Origin: Platerodrilus igneus
Lineage: Eukaryota > Arthropoda > Insecta > Coleoptera > Lycidae
Reading direction: 5' to 3'
Length of the DNA stretch: 64,000 bases
Assembly: GCA_036346225.1 (NCBI GenBank)
Contig: JARFIW010000170.1
Location: 8,060,501 to 8,124,500, forward strand
Each line of letters starts with the position of its first letter. The first letter of the stretch is position 1. Position numbers and translations under genes: made by a program. This document shows positions 9,172 to 19,784 of the stretch, in pieces. A model generated the notes under the pieces. It did no database searches. It saw nothing but the letters and a program-made list of their open reading frames with translations, and was not told the origin of the DNA.

Positions 9172-11284
9172 CTCATATTTAGACCAGGGTAGAAAATTAA
9201 ATAATCACATCAAATAATTTTAATCACCGTGTATAAGGAATTTTATTAAATAATACGCTTTATTAAAACTTTGAAGCATAAATAAATTCGGTCGTTTCAG
9301 TAAAAATAAGAGATTTAAATCATGGACAAGACGCTTTATATCAAAAGAAACAGTATTAACAAGCTCTACGAAAGAAACAAATGGAAATTACGTGTAAAAT
9401 TTATATTAATTAACCCTATTTTAAGTAACCGGTAGTAAAACAAAGTGTACACATAATAATTAATATTTAAATTGTATTCGCTAAAAATGAAAGGATAGAA
9501 GTCAATTTTAATTGGAGTTAATTAAACCATTATTAATAATAAGCATAAAAGTCTGTGAAAATCCAAGATTATAATACCAGAAAATAAAGCTCTGAGAATT
9601 AATATTATTTTGAACACCTGCGTAGTTTAAATATCACGTACGGCGAAAATTGTGTAGATAACAAATGGTTTCAAAGAATCTTGGAGAAACCGGGGCTTAA
9701 TATTCACAAGAAGGTGCGATACGGGGTTATTTAACCCAGATAGTCCACATGGACTGGAAAATAATCGATAATAAAGAATATCAATTTGCACCAATACGAA
9801 CAGGTTAGAAAAGGAAAGAGAAATGCGTCAAGCAAAGACACATATAGTAAAAGGCGTGATTTAAGCAACGTCACGAGGGCCACAATTGGTTGAAAATAGG
9901 ATGCAAATATCAGAGGTAGAAACAACAATTTCTGTACAAAATTAATTAGTTTTCTCGGACATGTTTGCGTGCCATGTGAGAATTTCTGAGATTTAAATGG
10001 GGCGAGTGAAAATTCGTAAAACCGACGCGCGAGCGACGGACTGGGAACATAGAATGAGAAATTCTTAAGAATTGTCTGTTTTGAGGACAAAACGACGTGC
10101 CGGCTATTCGCTATATATACAGGTGGTAATATGAATTTCGGCCTCTTAGACTTTTGACTATTCGATGCGTTAAAAGCTCTTACATCCGCGACTTGATTCA
10201 AGATGTTAAACAGTGCATTTTAGTTTGATAAAATAATTTAAAATTTTGCTCGTATATTTTAGTGATTCAAAATAGTTTGTTATTTACGTGCTAACATGAA
10301 TGTACTTCAGTGCACTTAGATACAAGGTAATAAAATTTAGTATCACTGTACCAATTAGCAAAATTTACAACGACAAATGTATACACAAAAGTAGGCAGTT
10401 TTGGCGTATATTGGTGAAAGACGCATGAATTTCTTTGCTATTTTTGGGGGGTGTTAATAATCAAATGGTTCAAATACGTGTCTGGATCCACGAAACAAGG
10501 GTCAGATATACACAGATGAGTTCCGGAAAAGCCCAGAAACAACTTTAAATAAATGGTGATGGAGAAAATTTTAAAAGCGTTGAGAATTAGAAGCCGTAAA
10601 TATAATCCTGTTGGAATGGTGTGATTAACTAAAGGGACGATGTACATTGAAGCTACGAGGACAGTAACCTTCAGGTAAATTATAGTATTTTGTTTGACAT
10701 TTTTGTGTGTGTTGAATAACTTTATAATTGATTTACTTTAAATGGACATTAGTGAAATTGTACTAACCATAAAATTTTAATTTTAAGATGAAATTTGCTT
10801 GTTTAAGTAGAAAGGGGTATTTAGTATTGATGTTCGGGAATATGATGAAACTTTGGGTATGTCTTTGAGCTCAATTAGACGAACCTGGTTAATTAACGTA
10901 AAGGGTGGTAGATGCTCCTTTATACTCAGACTCGGTCTGCTTATATTGTTATATTAATTAGTAGGCATCCAACAAGGACTTTAATTCTGGATGCACATTA
11001 AAATCATAATAAAATTAATCTTGAAATTCTTTTTAAAACTGAATTTTATGCTGAAATTTAATTTGAAAATTTAATGTATTCTGAATATTGATGTAAATAG
11101 AGTTAACGTTGATGTTTGTGGTAGGAATGTGTTGTTTAATTTTATGAATGAGGAGGTTTATAAAATTAGGTGAGCAGCCGAGGCGAAAAGAGGATCACAG
11201 CAGTTTATGACGCCCAATCTGTGGGACTAGAATTTTTTTGTTGAAAGGACCCAGTTCCCGCATTCACAGGAGAATATCACAGCA
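9170..11284 (+). repeat. 5' LTR of Gypsy element
   Basis: About 2115 bp, starting TACTCATATTTAG and ending ATCACAGCA. Long for a Gypsy LTR (most are 0.2-1.2 kb). A TATA-like CTATATATACAG lies at about 10110, some 940 bases from the left end, with no long coding frame inside. A CAG/GTAAAT sequence at 10672-10680 looks like a splice donor in the leader part. Confidence 0.92.
10111..10123 (+). promoter_or_regulatory. Candidate TATA box of the LTR promoter
   Basis: GCTATATATACAGG, followed about 25-60 bases later by CTTAGACT and CTCTTACATC. The two related LTR-like sequences carry TATA-like boxes (about 20690 and 22935) at comparable relative positions. Confidence 0.45.
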
Positions 11285-11289
11285 GATCA

Positions 11290-11307
11290 TGGCGACCACA
11301 ACGTGAG
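11290..11307 (+). other. Primer-binding site of Gypsy element
   Basis: TGGCGACCACAACGTGAG, five bases after the LTR end. It resembles the TGGCGCCCAACGTGGGG site complementary to the 3' end of tRNA-Lys used by other retroelements, with a few differences. The tRNA assignment is inferred. Confidence 0.65.
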
Positions 11308-11432
11308 GGCTCGAGTTCCAAATAAAAATTTTGTTATTTTATTCCAGGAAACTGGCGATCTGAAAGAGAGAGAGTTTCTGTGTGTGTATAAATTTAAGAG
11401 TATTTTAGAGTGTGTGAGAGTGATTAGAACGT

Positions 11433-12780
11433 ATGCAGAGAAAGGAGTGGTTAAGGAGTCAAGGAGCGGAAATTGGAAGTGACGATAGTGCATTGTGTGG
11501 GAAAATTTCGAAAATGGAAGAAGCTGGAGGCAGTAGAGATCAGTCGAGGACGGAATCAGGGGATCAAGGAAACGAGATGATAATGAGAATGCTAGAGAGG
11601 ATGAACGAAGAAGCTAATAGAGCTAGGGAAGAATCTAATAGAGCAAGGGAGGAGTCCAACCAAAAATTAGAGCAGATAAGCGGGAAAATTGAACAAAATA
11701 CTAAAGAATTTACAGAATTTAAAGATAGTCTTACCGTGGAACTGGGGGAAGTAGAAAATAGGGTTGAAAAAAATGAGCGTGATATTTTAGGTCTTCGACA
11801 GGAAATGGGACATTTAAAGTCCGAAGTACGCATGTTTTGTGAAGAAGAGATTAATGTAAAAATGACTGAAGTGACGGACTCATGTAGGGATCAGTTAAGC
11901 AGGGTAGAACGCGAAGTTAGTAGTATCAAATACAACATGTCAAATTTAACGGGGGAAGGTCCCAGATTTTCTACAGGTGGAGTATCATTGGACCAACACA
12001 TGAAGTTTTATGGCGATAACAGGGTAAATCCACAAATTTTTATTAATAGCGTAAGAAATCTAGTGGGAAATTTATTTGACGAACAGACTAAACTGAATAC
12101 GATAAAGGCTTTATTAAAGGACAATGCGGAAGCGTGGTACAATTTAGTAGGACAGGACATAGACACGTATCAGGACTTTGAAAACAAATTTTTAAAGCAC
12201 TACTGGGGTGACCACAGACAAGACCAGGTACGAGACGACTTAATCACAGGGAAGTTTAAGGAGAATTTTCAGGAAGTAGGAGCAATATGCTATACGCAAG
12301 TATAGCATAGCAAAGCAACTGAACCCACCACTGACGGACCGACAAATTATTAAGTATTTATCACGACACTTCGAGGTAGACATAAGACAGCACGTAGCAC
12401 TACAGAACATAGTGGACAGGGAAATGTTTCTAGAATACTTGCAGAGGTACGACGACGTAAGTAGTGGACGACCTCGGGATAATAGGGAAAGACAGATCAA
12501 CACAGTTAGGTTTGACAATAGACGGGACAACTACGCTAGACGGGGGAATAGTTACGGATACCAGCGACAGAATCGGGAACAGAGACGACCATATGTTAGG
12601 AGTAATATTTTAGGAAGGGGACCTGCACCGAGACCGGGACCTACCAGAATGAATAGTTCACCAGACATGAGCGAGACTGCTAATACAGACACGGAACGAG
12701 TGGAAACGCCTAGGACATACGCTGAGGTGACGGCTAGACCAGGACCGAGTAGGGAAAACAGACCTGGACAGGATTTTTAG
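11433..12780 (+). CDS. gag: Gag polyprotein of Gypsy element (frameshifted)
   Basis: The first frame (11433-12305, 290 residues) has an acidic N-terminus, a coiled-coil region at about residues 45-130 with a tandem REESNRAREESN repeat, and a capsid-like domain (about 185-285: FYGDNRVNPQIFINSVRNL and AWYNLVGQDIDTYQDFENKF), matching the retrotransposon gag fold. It stops at 12305, but the protein continues in the next frame from about 12289 to 12780 (IAKQLNPPLTDRQIIKYLSR...), so one base shift near 12290 breaks it. The C-terminus is Arg/Pro-rich (RRPYVRSN, GRGPAPRPGP) and has no CCHC zinc knuckle, unlike most Gypsy Gags. A methionine at 11514 (MEEAGG) is an alternative start. Confidence 0.88.
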
Positions 12781-14225
12781 AACGCGACAGACCACTAGAT
12801 TTCAGTGTAAATGTATATGAACATCCACGTGAATTTTTCAAAATTGAGGAGGAAGTAGAGCCAGAAACTAAGGAAAATTTATGTTTGCCAATTATTAATT
12901 TAGAAATTTTTGAGAATAATGTAGAAGTATTACTTGATACAGGAGCAGAGGCGAGTTTAATATCGGAGGAATTCGTCAGCAAAATTAGGGATAAGGTTTG
13001 TGATAGAATTATGCCTATAAAGCGTAGCCACTTAGTAGCTCCAAATAAAAAGAAGTTTGCTGTAGTAAATAGTGTTGTGGTGCTTAGGATAGATATAGGA
13101 GGTTTGAGCTGTGAACAGGAGTTTGTAATTGTACCTGGACTGAAGTTTCAGAGCATTTTAGGTGTTGACTGTATGATGAAGTTAGGGGTTTTGATAGATA
13201 TGGAAAGGAAGGTAGTAAGGATTAAAGATAGGGTAGTGCCATGGAAGGGCAGTTATGAAGTCACAGAGGATGACACGGGGTTGAATATTAATGTAGTAGA
13301 GGTAGAGGATGATGAAGTAAAACAGATCAACACAATAAGATGTCCAGAGGATAGGAGAGTAGAGGTTCAAGCTTTATTACAAAAACATGCAGAATTAGTG
13401 GGGGTAGAAGCAAGCACAGCGTTAGGCTATGAGCACGTGTTAGAAGTGGATAATTCAGAACCGTTCAACGCAAAGGTTTATCCAATTCCAGCAGCATATC
13501 GGGAGCAGGTGAAGGCAGAATTAAATAAAATTTTGGAAGATGGCATAATAGAGGTATCAAACACTCATTTCATAAATCCGTTGGTGGTAGTTAAGAAAAG
13601 GATGATAGCATTCGTTTATGTTTAGATGCACGAAAAATTAATCAACGGACCAAACCGCAATTCCATTGTCCACCATCCATGGACACGCTTTTGACGAGAT
13701 TAAGTGGCATGTTTATTTTTAGTAAATTAGATTTAAGGAATTCATTCTGGCTGATTCCATTACACAAAGATTCTAGAAGGTACACAGGATTTTCCGTAGA
13801 GGAAAAATCTATAATTTTAAGGTAGTACCGTATGGTTTGTCAACGTCAAGTGCAGCATTAATTAAGGCAATGCAAGCAATTTTAGGAGCATATGAGCAAT
13901 TCTGCATACACTATGTGGATGATATTTTAATTTTAGTGAAACTGAGGAACAACATTACTCTCATTTAGAACGGATATTATTAGAGCTTAAGTTAGCAGGA
14001 TTGAGGCTGAATATAGAAAATGTGAATTTTTTCAAAACCGTTAAATTTCTGGGGTATGTGGTGAACACTCAAGGTATGTGTATCGATAAAGAAAGATTGT
14101 CCGAACTTTTGACATATCCGAGACCTAATAACATTAGGAAATTAAGAGCTTTTGGGGTCCTTAACTTTTATAAAAGTTTGTACCGGGATTTGCTGAAAAA
14201 GCGGGTCCATTGTTTAAACTTCTGA
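12753..14225 (+). pseudogene. pol: Pol: protease and reverse transcriptase (frameshifted)
   Basis: Pol opens in the -1 frame relative to the gag C-terminal frame at 12753, overlapping gag by about 28 bases; it is probably expressed by -1 slippage near the gag stop (GATTTTTAG, 12772-12780). Protease: VEVLLDTGAEASLI with the catalytic DTG (12930s). RT begins with KAELNKILEDGIIEVS; after a shift near 13590 come LCLDARKINQRT and FSKLDLRNSFW; after another near 13810, VVPYGLSTSSAAL and HYVDDILI with the catalytic YVDD (about 13911-13922); after a third near 13940, VKFLGYVVNTQG. Motifs are well conserved; the damage is single-base shifts, not stops from substitutions. Confidence 0.9.
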
Positions 14226-14811
14226 AGAAGGGAGTAAGATGGAGTTGGACGGAAAGTCAAGAGGCAGCATATCTAACACTGTTGGAACAATTTCACGACC
14301 AACTAATTTTGAGGCATCCCAGATTTGATGTTGGTTTCGTACTGAGGACGGATGCATCGGATAGTGCATTAGCAGCAGAGTTGTACCAAGTACAAGAAGG
14401 GAAGAGGTGCCCATATCTTTTGTTTCACGCACACTGAAGCCGCATGAAGTAAATTACACGATTAGTGAAAAGGAGATGGCTGTAGTGGTGTTTGGTGTTA
14501 CGAAGTTAAAATTTTTTTTGATAGGAAGACATTTTGTAATCGAAACGGATCATTCGGCGTTGTGTGCGTTGATGAATACGAGATTTTCTAACAATCGAGT
14601 ATATCGATGGGGGTTGTTACTACAGGAGTTTGACTTTGAGATTAAATATATTAAGGGAGAAAATAACTTTATAGCAGACGCGTTTAGTAGAAACAGGGAC
14701 ATGGATAACAAAAGACCGTGTGACATCATGATTGCCATGAACAGTCTACTACAAAATGATTCAGTATATGGAGGCAGAGTGAGGAGCTACAGATTGTTAG
14801 AACGAAGTTAG
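14195..14811 (+). pseudogene. pol: Pol: RNase H domain (frameshifted)
   Basis: Follows the RT thumb after a shift near 14200. The first part has WTESQEAAYLTLLEQF and LRTDASDSALAAEL (catalytic Asp in TDAS); after another shift near 14420 come ISFVSRTLKPHEVNYTISEK with the catalytic Glu region (EKEMAVV) and FVIETDHSALCALMN (second Asp in TDH), ending FEIKYIKGENNFIADAFSR, the usual end of Gypsy RNase H (...ADALSR). All catalytic blocks are visible. Confidence 0.88.
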
Positions 14812-14840
14812 AAAATGACCCGGGATTTAAAAACTTCCAT

Positions 14841-15933
14841 ATGATAAACGGCTTTTTGTGTAAAAAAATTCAAGAATTGGAAGTGTATGTAGTGGATAGG
14901 GTACAAGCAAAATTAATTATCAAAGATCTGCACTTAAGATATGGTCACATAGGGATCCGAAAGACATGGTTAATTTTTAGGGAAACGTTTTTTTCAACTA
15001 AAGACTTAGGGTTAGTAAAGTCAGTCATCATCACTTGTCACTTATGTACTTTAGGAAAGTACAAAAATAGTACGAGTCAAGATGTGGTACAAAGTATACA
15101 CGTACAAAATCCCCTGGACTTAGTTGCTATTGACTATTTGAGTAATCTAGTCAGAAGTACAAAGGGACACAAACATGTGCTGATTGTGACTGATGTGTTT
15201 TCGAAATTTACCAAATTATATCCCACTCGAGATTGTAACACAGTCGGAACAAACAAGAAATTGGAACAATTTTGTAGGGAAGTAGGAACTTTTAAACGGG
15301 TATTAGCAGACAATGCTACTTATTTTAATAATCAAAGATTTAGAGATTATTGGGAGAGGCAAAACATTAAAGTGGTGTTTTGTAGCATAAGGCATCCTCA
15401 AGCGAATCCAGCTGAGCGATATATTCAAGAGACGGTTAAGTTTTTGCGTTTAGCTTCACATAGGAATCATCGTTTATGGGAGGACAATTTGTCTAAGGTT
15501 GAATCTTTTATCAATGAAACCCTAGTACCGTGACAGAAACCAGTCCCATCATGCTGATCAAGCAACAGTATCCCGAAAGACCATGGCAAATTGTGCCTAG
15601 GGACGATGAATTCCAACAACTTTTGGTAGATGTGAGGGAGAGGTTAAGGAAGAGAGCTGAAAAATATACAAGGAAGATGAACGCAAGAATTAGAAAGAGG
15701 GTAAAATTTAAAGTGGGAGACCAGGTAGTAGTAAAAGCTTGAGAGTAGGGAAGAGAGATAGGATGACATGTGCTAAACTACACTTGCCATATGAGGGACC
15801 TTTTGAGATAGGTGAAGTAGTAGGGGAGTGCACATATTTATTAAGGGAAGTAGGTACGGGAAATGAGAGGGGACGGTTTCACGTCAACCTACTATTCCCT
15901 TATACCGGAGAACCAGCACCACAGGAGAAATAG
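14841..15933 (+). pseudogene. pol: Pol: integrase (frameshifted)
   Basis: The first frame (14841-15533) has the HHCC zinc-binding region (HLRYGHIG ... CHLC), then the catalytic core with VAIDYLS, VLADNATYF and HPQANPAERYIQE, giving the DD35E triad. It then shifts at about 15530 into a frame with RLRKRAEKYTRKMNARIRKR, and again at about 15740 into the C-terminal GPF-type module (LPYEGPFEIGEVVGECTYLL) and FHVNLLFPYTGE. Together this is a complete integrase broken by two shifts. It acts on element cDNA in the nucleus in intact relatives. Confidence 0.88.
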
Positions 15934-15939
15934 GTGTAT

Positions 15940-16480
15940 AATAGAGTAAAATTTAAATAGGATAAGAATAGAGATAGGTGTATATAGAAAAGTAGAAGTA
16001 AGTATTTATAGAAAATAAAGCTAGGTATAGGATAAATATGGGAGATAATTAGGAATAGGTTTAGGATGAGAATAAAGAGTAAATTTAGGAAGAAAATAAG
16101 ATAGGTTAAGTGTAGATATTTCATAGAAGATTAGTGGAGAGTTAGGAATAGAGTAAGAGTAGGATAGGCATATAGGATTAGGTAGGGGGAAGTAAAGTAT
16201 AGTGAAGATTAGTTCAAAGTTAGGAATAGGATAGGTATATAGGATGTATATAGGATTAGATGGATAAGTAGGATGAAGTTAGGGATAATTTCAGTTTATA
16301 AAATTAGGTGAGAGTTAGGAATAGGATAGGGATATAGGGTAGGTGTAAATATTTTTTTTGGATTGGAGACAAAGTAGGTAAGTTAGATAGATAAGGGTAG
16401 ATAGTGATAGGCAATTTTTTTTTGTAATTTTTTTTTTGGTCTAAATGCTTTATATTTGCATTCAAATAAGTGGGATTATT
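15940..16480 (+). repeat. Purine-rich degenerate repeat tract before the 3' LTR
   Basis: About 540 bases nearly free of C on the plus strand, built from variants of GTTAGGAATAGGATAGG and TATATAGGAT; clearest copies start near 16150, 16220 and 16310. It fills the place where an env gene would be and contains no plus-strand frame of note. Confidence 0.8.
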
Positions 16481-16486
16481 TGTATT

Positions 16487-16501
16487 CAAATAGGGGGAAA
16501 A
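16487..16501 (+). other. Polypurine tract
   Basis: AAATAGGGGGAAAA immediately before the 3' LTR, the expected plus-strand primer. Confidence 0.8.
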
Positions 16502-18613
16502 TACTCATATTTAGACCAGGGTAGAAAATTAAATAATCACATCAAATAATTTTAATCACCGTGTATAAGGAATTTTATTAAATAATACGCTTTATTAAAA
16601 CCTTGAAGCATAAATAAATTCGGTCGTTTCAGTAAAAATAAGAGATTTAAATCATGGACAAGACGCTTTATATCAAAAGAAACAGTATTAACAAGCTCTA
16701 CGAAAAAAACAAATGGAAATTACGTGTAAAATTTATATTAATTAACCCTATTTTAAGTAACCGGCAGTAAAACAAAGTGTACACATAATAATTAATATTT
16801 AACTTGTATTCGCTAAAAATGAAAGGATAGAAGTCAATTTTAATTGGAGTTAATTAAACCATTATTTATAATAAGCATAAAAGTCTGTGAAAATCCAAGA
16901 TTATAATACCAGAAAATAAAGCTCTGAGAATTAATATTATTTTGAACACCTGCGTAGTTTAAATATCACGTACGGCGAAAATTGTGTAGATAACAAATGG
17001 TTTCAAAAGATCTTGGAGAAACCGGGGCTTAATATTCACGAGAAGGTGCGATACGGGGTTATTTAACCCAGATAGTCCACATGGACTGGAAAATAATCGA
17101 TAATAAAGAATATCAATTTGCACCAATACGAACAGGTTAGAAAAGGAAAGAGAAAATGTGTCAAGCAAAGACACATATAGTAAAAGGCGTGATTTAAGCA
17201 ACGTCACGAGGGTCACAATTGGTTGAAAATAGGATGCAAATATCAGAGGTAGAAACAACAATTTCTGTACAAAATTAATTAGTTTTTCTCGGACATGTTT
17301 GCGTGCCGTGTGAGAATTTCTGAGATTTAAATGGGGCGAGTGAAAATTCGTAAAACCGACGCGCGAGCGACGGACTGGGAACATAGAATGAGAAATTCTT
17401 AAGAATTGTCTGTTTTGAGGACAAAAGCGACGTGCCGGCTATTCGCTATATATACAGGTGGTAATATGAATTTCGGCCTCTTAGACTTTTGACTATTCGA
17501 TGCGTTAAAAGCTCTTACATCCGCGACTTGATTCAAGATGTTAAACAGTGCATTTTAGTTTGATAAAATAATTTAAAATTTTGCTCGTATATTTTAGTGA
17601 TTCAAAATAGTTTGTTATTTACGTGCTAACATGAATGTACTTCAGTGCACTTAGATACAAGGTAATAAAATTTAGTATCACTGTACCAATTAGCAAAATT
17701 TACAACGACAAATGTATACACAAAAGTAGGCAGTTTTGGCGTATATTGGTGAAAGACGCATGAATTTCTTTGCTATTTTTCGGGGGTGTTAATAGTTAAA
17801 TGGTTCAAATACGTGTCTGGATCCACGAAACAAGGGTCAGATATACACAGATGAGTTCCGGAAAAGCCCAGAAACAACTTTAAATAAATGGTGATGGAGA
17901 AAATTTTAAAAGCGTTGAGAATTAGAAGCCGTAAATATAATCCTGTTGGAATGGCGTGATTAACTAAAGGGACGATGTACATTGAAGCTACGAGGACAGT
18001 AACCTTCAGGTAAATTATACTTTTTGTTTGACATTTTGTGTGTGTTGAATAACTTTATAATTGATTTACTTTAAATGGACATTAGTGAAATTGTACTAAC
18101 CATAAAATTTTAATTTTAAGATGAAATTTGCTTGTTTAAGTAGAAAGGGTATTTAGTATTGATGTTCGGGAATATGATGAAACTTTGGGTATGTCTTTGA
18201 GCTCAATTAGACGAACCTGGTTAATTAACGTAAAGGGTGGTAGATGCTCCTTTATACTCAGACTCCGGTCTGCTTATATTGTTATATTAATTAGTAGGCA
18301 TCCAACAAGGACTTTAATTCTGGATGCACATTAAAATCATAATAAAATTAATCTTGAAATTCTTTTAAAACTGAATTTTATGCTGAAATTTAATTTGAAA
18401 ATTTAATGTATTCTGAATATTGATGTAAATAGAGTTAACGTTGATGTTTGTGGTAGGAATGTGTTGTTTAATTTTATGAATGAGGAGGTTTATAAAATTA
18501 GGTGAGCAGCCGAGGCGAAAAGAGGATCACAGCAGTTTATGACGCCCAATCTGTGGGACTAGAATTTTTTGTTGAAAGGACCCAGTTCCCGCATTCACAG
18601 GAGAATATCACAG

Positions 18614-18615
<2 letters not shown>
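16502..18615 (+). repeat. 3' LTR of Gypsy element
   Basis: Same sequence and length as 9170-11284, under about 1% substituted; many of the differences are homopolymer-length changes. Ends ATCACAGCA directly against a TA array. Confidence 0.92.

Positions 18616-18666
<51 letters not shown>
18616..18666. repeat. TA microsatellite, right flank of Gypsy element
   Basis: TA dinucleotide array directly abutting the 3' LTR. Confidence 0.95.
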
Positions 18667-18677
<11 letters not shown>

Positions 18678-18734
18678 TTAGAAATCTTGTGGGGTTTATT
18701 TTGTCCAAATATAGTATTTATGTAAATGTCATTT

Positions 18735-18790
18735 TAACTGACGTTTCGGAAAATATATTTCCTTAAACTTAGTTCTGAAAATAATTTAAA
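18735..18790 (-). ncRNA. Degenerate hammerhead-like motif in PLE fragment
   Basis: On the minus strand a hairpin GGAAATATATTTTCC is followed directly by GAAACGTC, as in stem II plus GAAA of hammerhead ribozymes found in Penelope-like elements. The upstream CUGANGA box is not recognisable, so this would be a dead relic at best. Confidence 0.25.
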
Positions 18791-19189
18791 GGTTACAATA
18801 TTTGGAGAATTTCTTATATCTAAACTTACATTTACTTGACATATGATTGTTGACGTTATAGTATGGTCTTATGAAATTTGTACATTAATTTGTTTTCATA
18901 GAAAATGCTATACTAACTAGGTTCTAATACTAAATTTCTAATAGATAATTATAATTGGAAGTTTAAAATATAAAAATTGAAAGCATTGTAAAAGAAAAAA
19001 TTGTTGTTAAATAATAATCTACTATAAACATTAATAATACTTTTAATTATATCTAATTCTTAATTTAACTTCGATGTATATGTGTGGGCGTTACTACTGT
19101 CTGAGTGTGGTCGGTAATAAATATGTCTTTTTAGTGTATGTAATGGTTTTATGATTATTTTAGTTAGGGTAAGTGGTAGTGTTATTATA

Positions 19190-19740
19190 ACTTATTAAAA
19201 GAGAATAGAAATGCGTAACTTTTGTTTAGGTTATCTATATCGTTATTAAAATTAATAGTGTTGGGTTGTTTTTGTATATGGTAGCTTTCTAGAAATAGTC
19301 TATTTTTATATGTTTTTTCTATATCCAATATTTTTGTATTGTCAAAGTCTGCTTGGTGGTGATAATCATTTAAATGAATAGATAAAGCACAAGAGCGTTT
19401 ATTTAGTTTTCGGTCACTTTTATGTTGTGTAATTCTATTTCTTAACCACTGTTTGGACTGACCTATATATTGTTTGTTGCAACTGCAGGGAATATTATAT
19501 ATGATGTTGTTTTGTAGTGCTTTTGGAGTTTTGTCTTTGATTTTGTAAAACTGCGTCTGATGTTATTTTCATATTTAGTTGAAATTTTAATTTTTGAAGT
19601 TTGTAACATTTTTATTAAAGATGGTGTTAGTTGTTGTATGTACGGTAGTGTTTTATATTTGATAGGTTGAGATTGTATATTTTTAGGCTGTGACTGTTTT
19701 GTTTGATAAATCAATTTATTGGTTAATTTTTTAGGGTATC
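19190..19740 (-). pseudogene. PLE RT C-terminus and GIY-YIG endonuclease (frameshifted)
   Basis: Minus strand from 19740: a linker ending HYKTTSYIIFPAVATNN in one frame. A shift near 19505 gives the frame with YNIPCSCNKQYIGQSKQWL, which holds the YIG half of the GIY-YIG motif preceded by the CxC pair, then LRNRITQHKSD (catalytic Arg) and HLNDYHHQADF, ending near 19190. This is the usual layout of Penelope-like endonucleases, which nick target DNA for priming. Upstream RT palm motifs are absent. Confidence 0.75.
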
Positions 19741-19741
19741 C

Positions 19742-19743
<2 letters not shown>

Positions 19744-19777
<34 letters not shown>
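19744..19777. repeat. TA microsatellite
   Basis: TA array between the Penelope-like fragment and the next LTR. Confidence 0.95.

Positions 19778-19784
<7 letters not shown>

Larger units (their letters stand above)
9170..18615 (+). mobile_element. Ty3/Gypsy LTR retrotransposon, full length
   Basis: A 9.45-kb element with direct terminal repeats of about 2.1 kb, primer-binding site, gag, pol in the order protease, RT, RNase H, integrase (the order that defines Ty3/Gypsy), and polypurine tract. LTRs differ by roughly 15 substitutions and about ten 1-2 base indels by eye, so insertion is recent. No envelope-like frame follows integrase. Coding frames are interrupted by about nine single-base shifts. 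Both ends abut TA microsatellites, so the target duplication cannot be delimited. Confidence 0.93.
18667..19742 (-). mobile_element. Penelope-like element fragment (lineage 2)
   Basis: Minus-strand 3' part of a Penelope-like retroelement: RT C-terminal linker, GIY-YIG endonuclease and 3' untranslated sequence. It is cut at 19742 by a TA array and the next LTR. Sequence differs from the Penelope-like copies at 44-49 kb, so it is a second lineage. Confidence 0.75.

Noticed and set aside
9731..10201. 156-residue minus frame inside the 5' LTR (and its 3' LTR counterpart at 16959-17384)
   Set aside because: It lies antisense within LTR regulatory sequence and is not kept the same in the two LTRs (a shift changes its start and end); no known motif.
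16148..16350. Telomere-like TTAGG repeats
   Set aside because: TTAGG occurs within a longer, irregular 17-base motif and is not tandem, so it is not a telomeric array.
15900..16489. Minus-strand Leu/Ile/Tyr-rich frames
   Set aside because: Products of the purine-rich repeat tract read backwards; low complexity.
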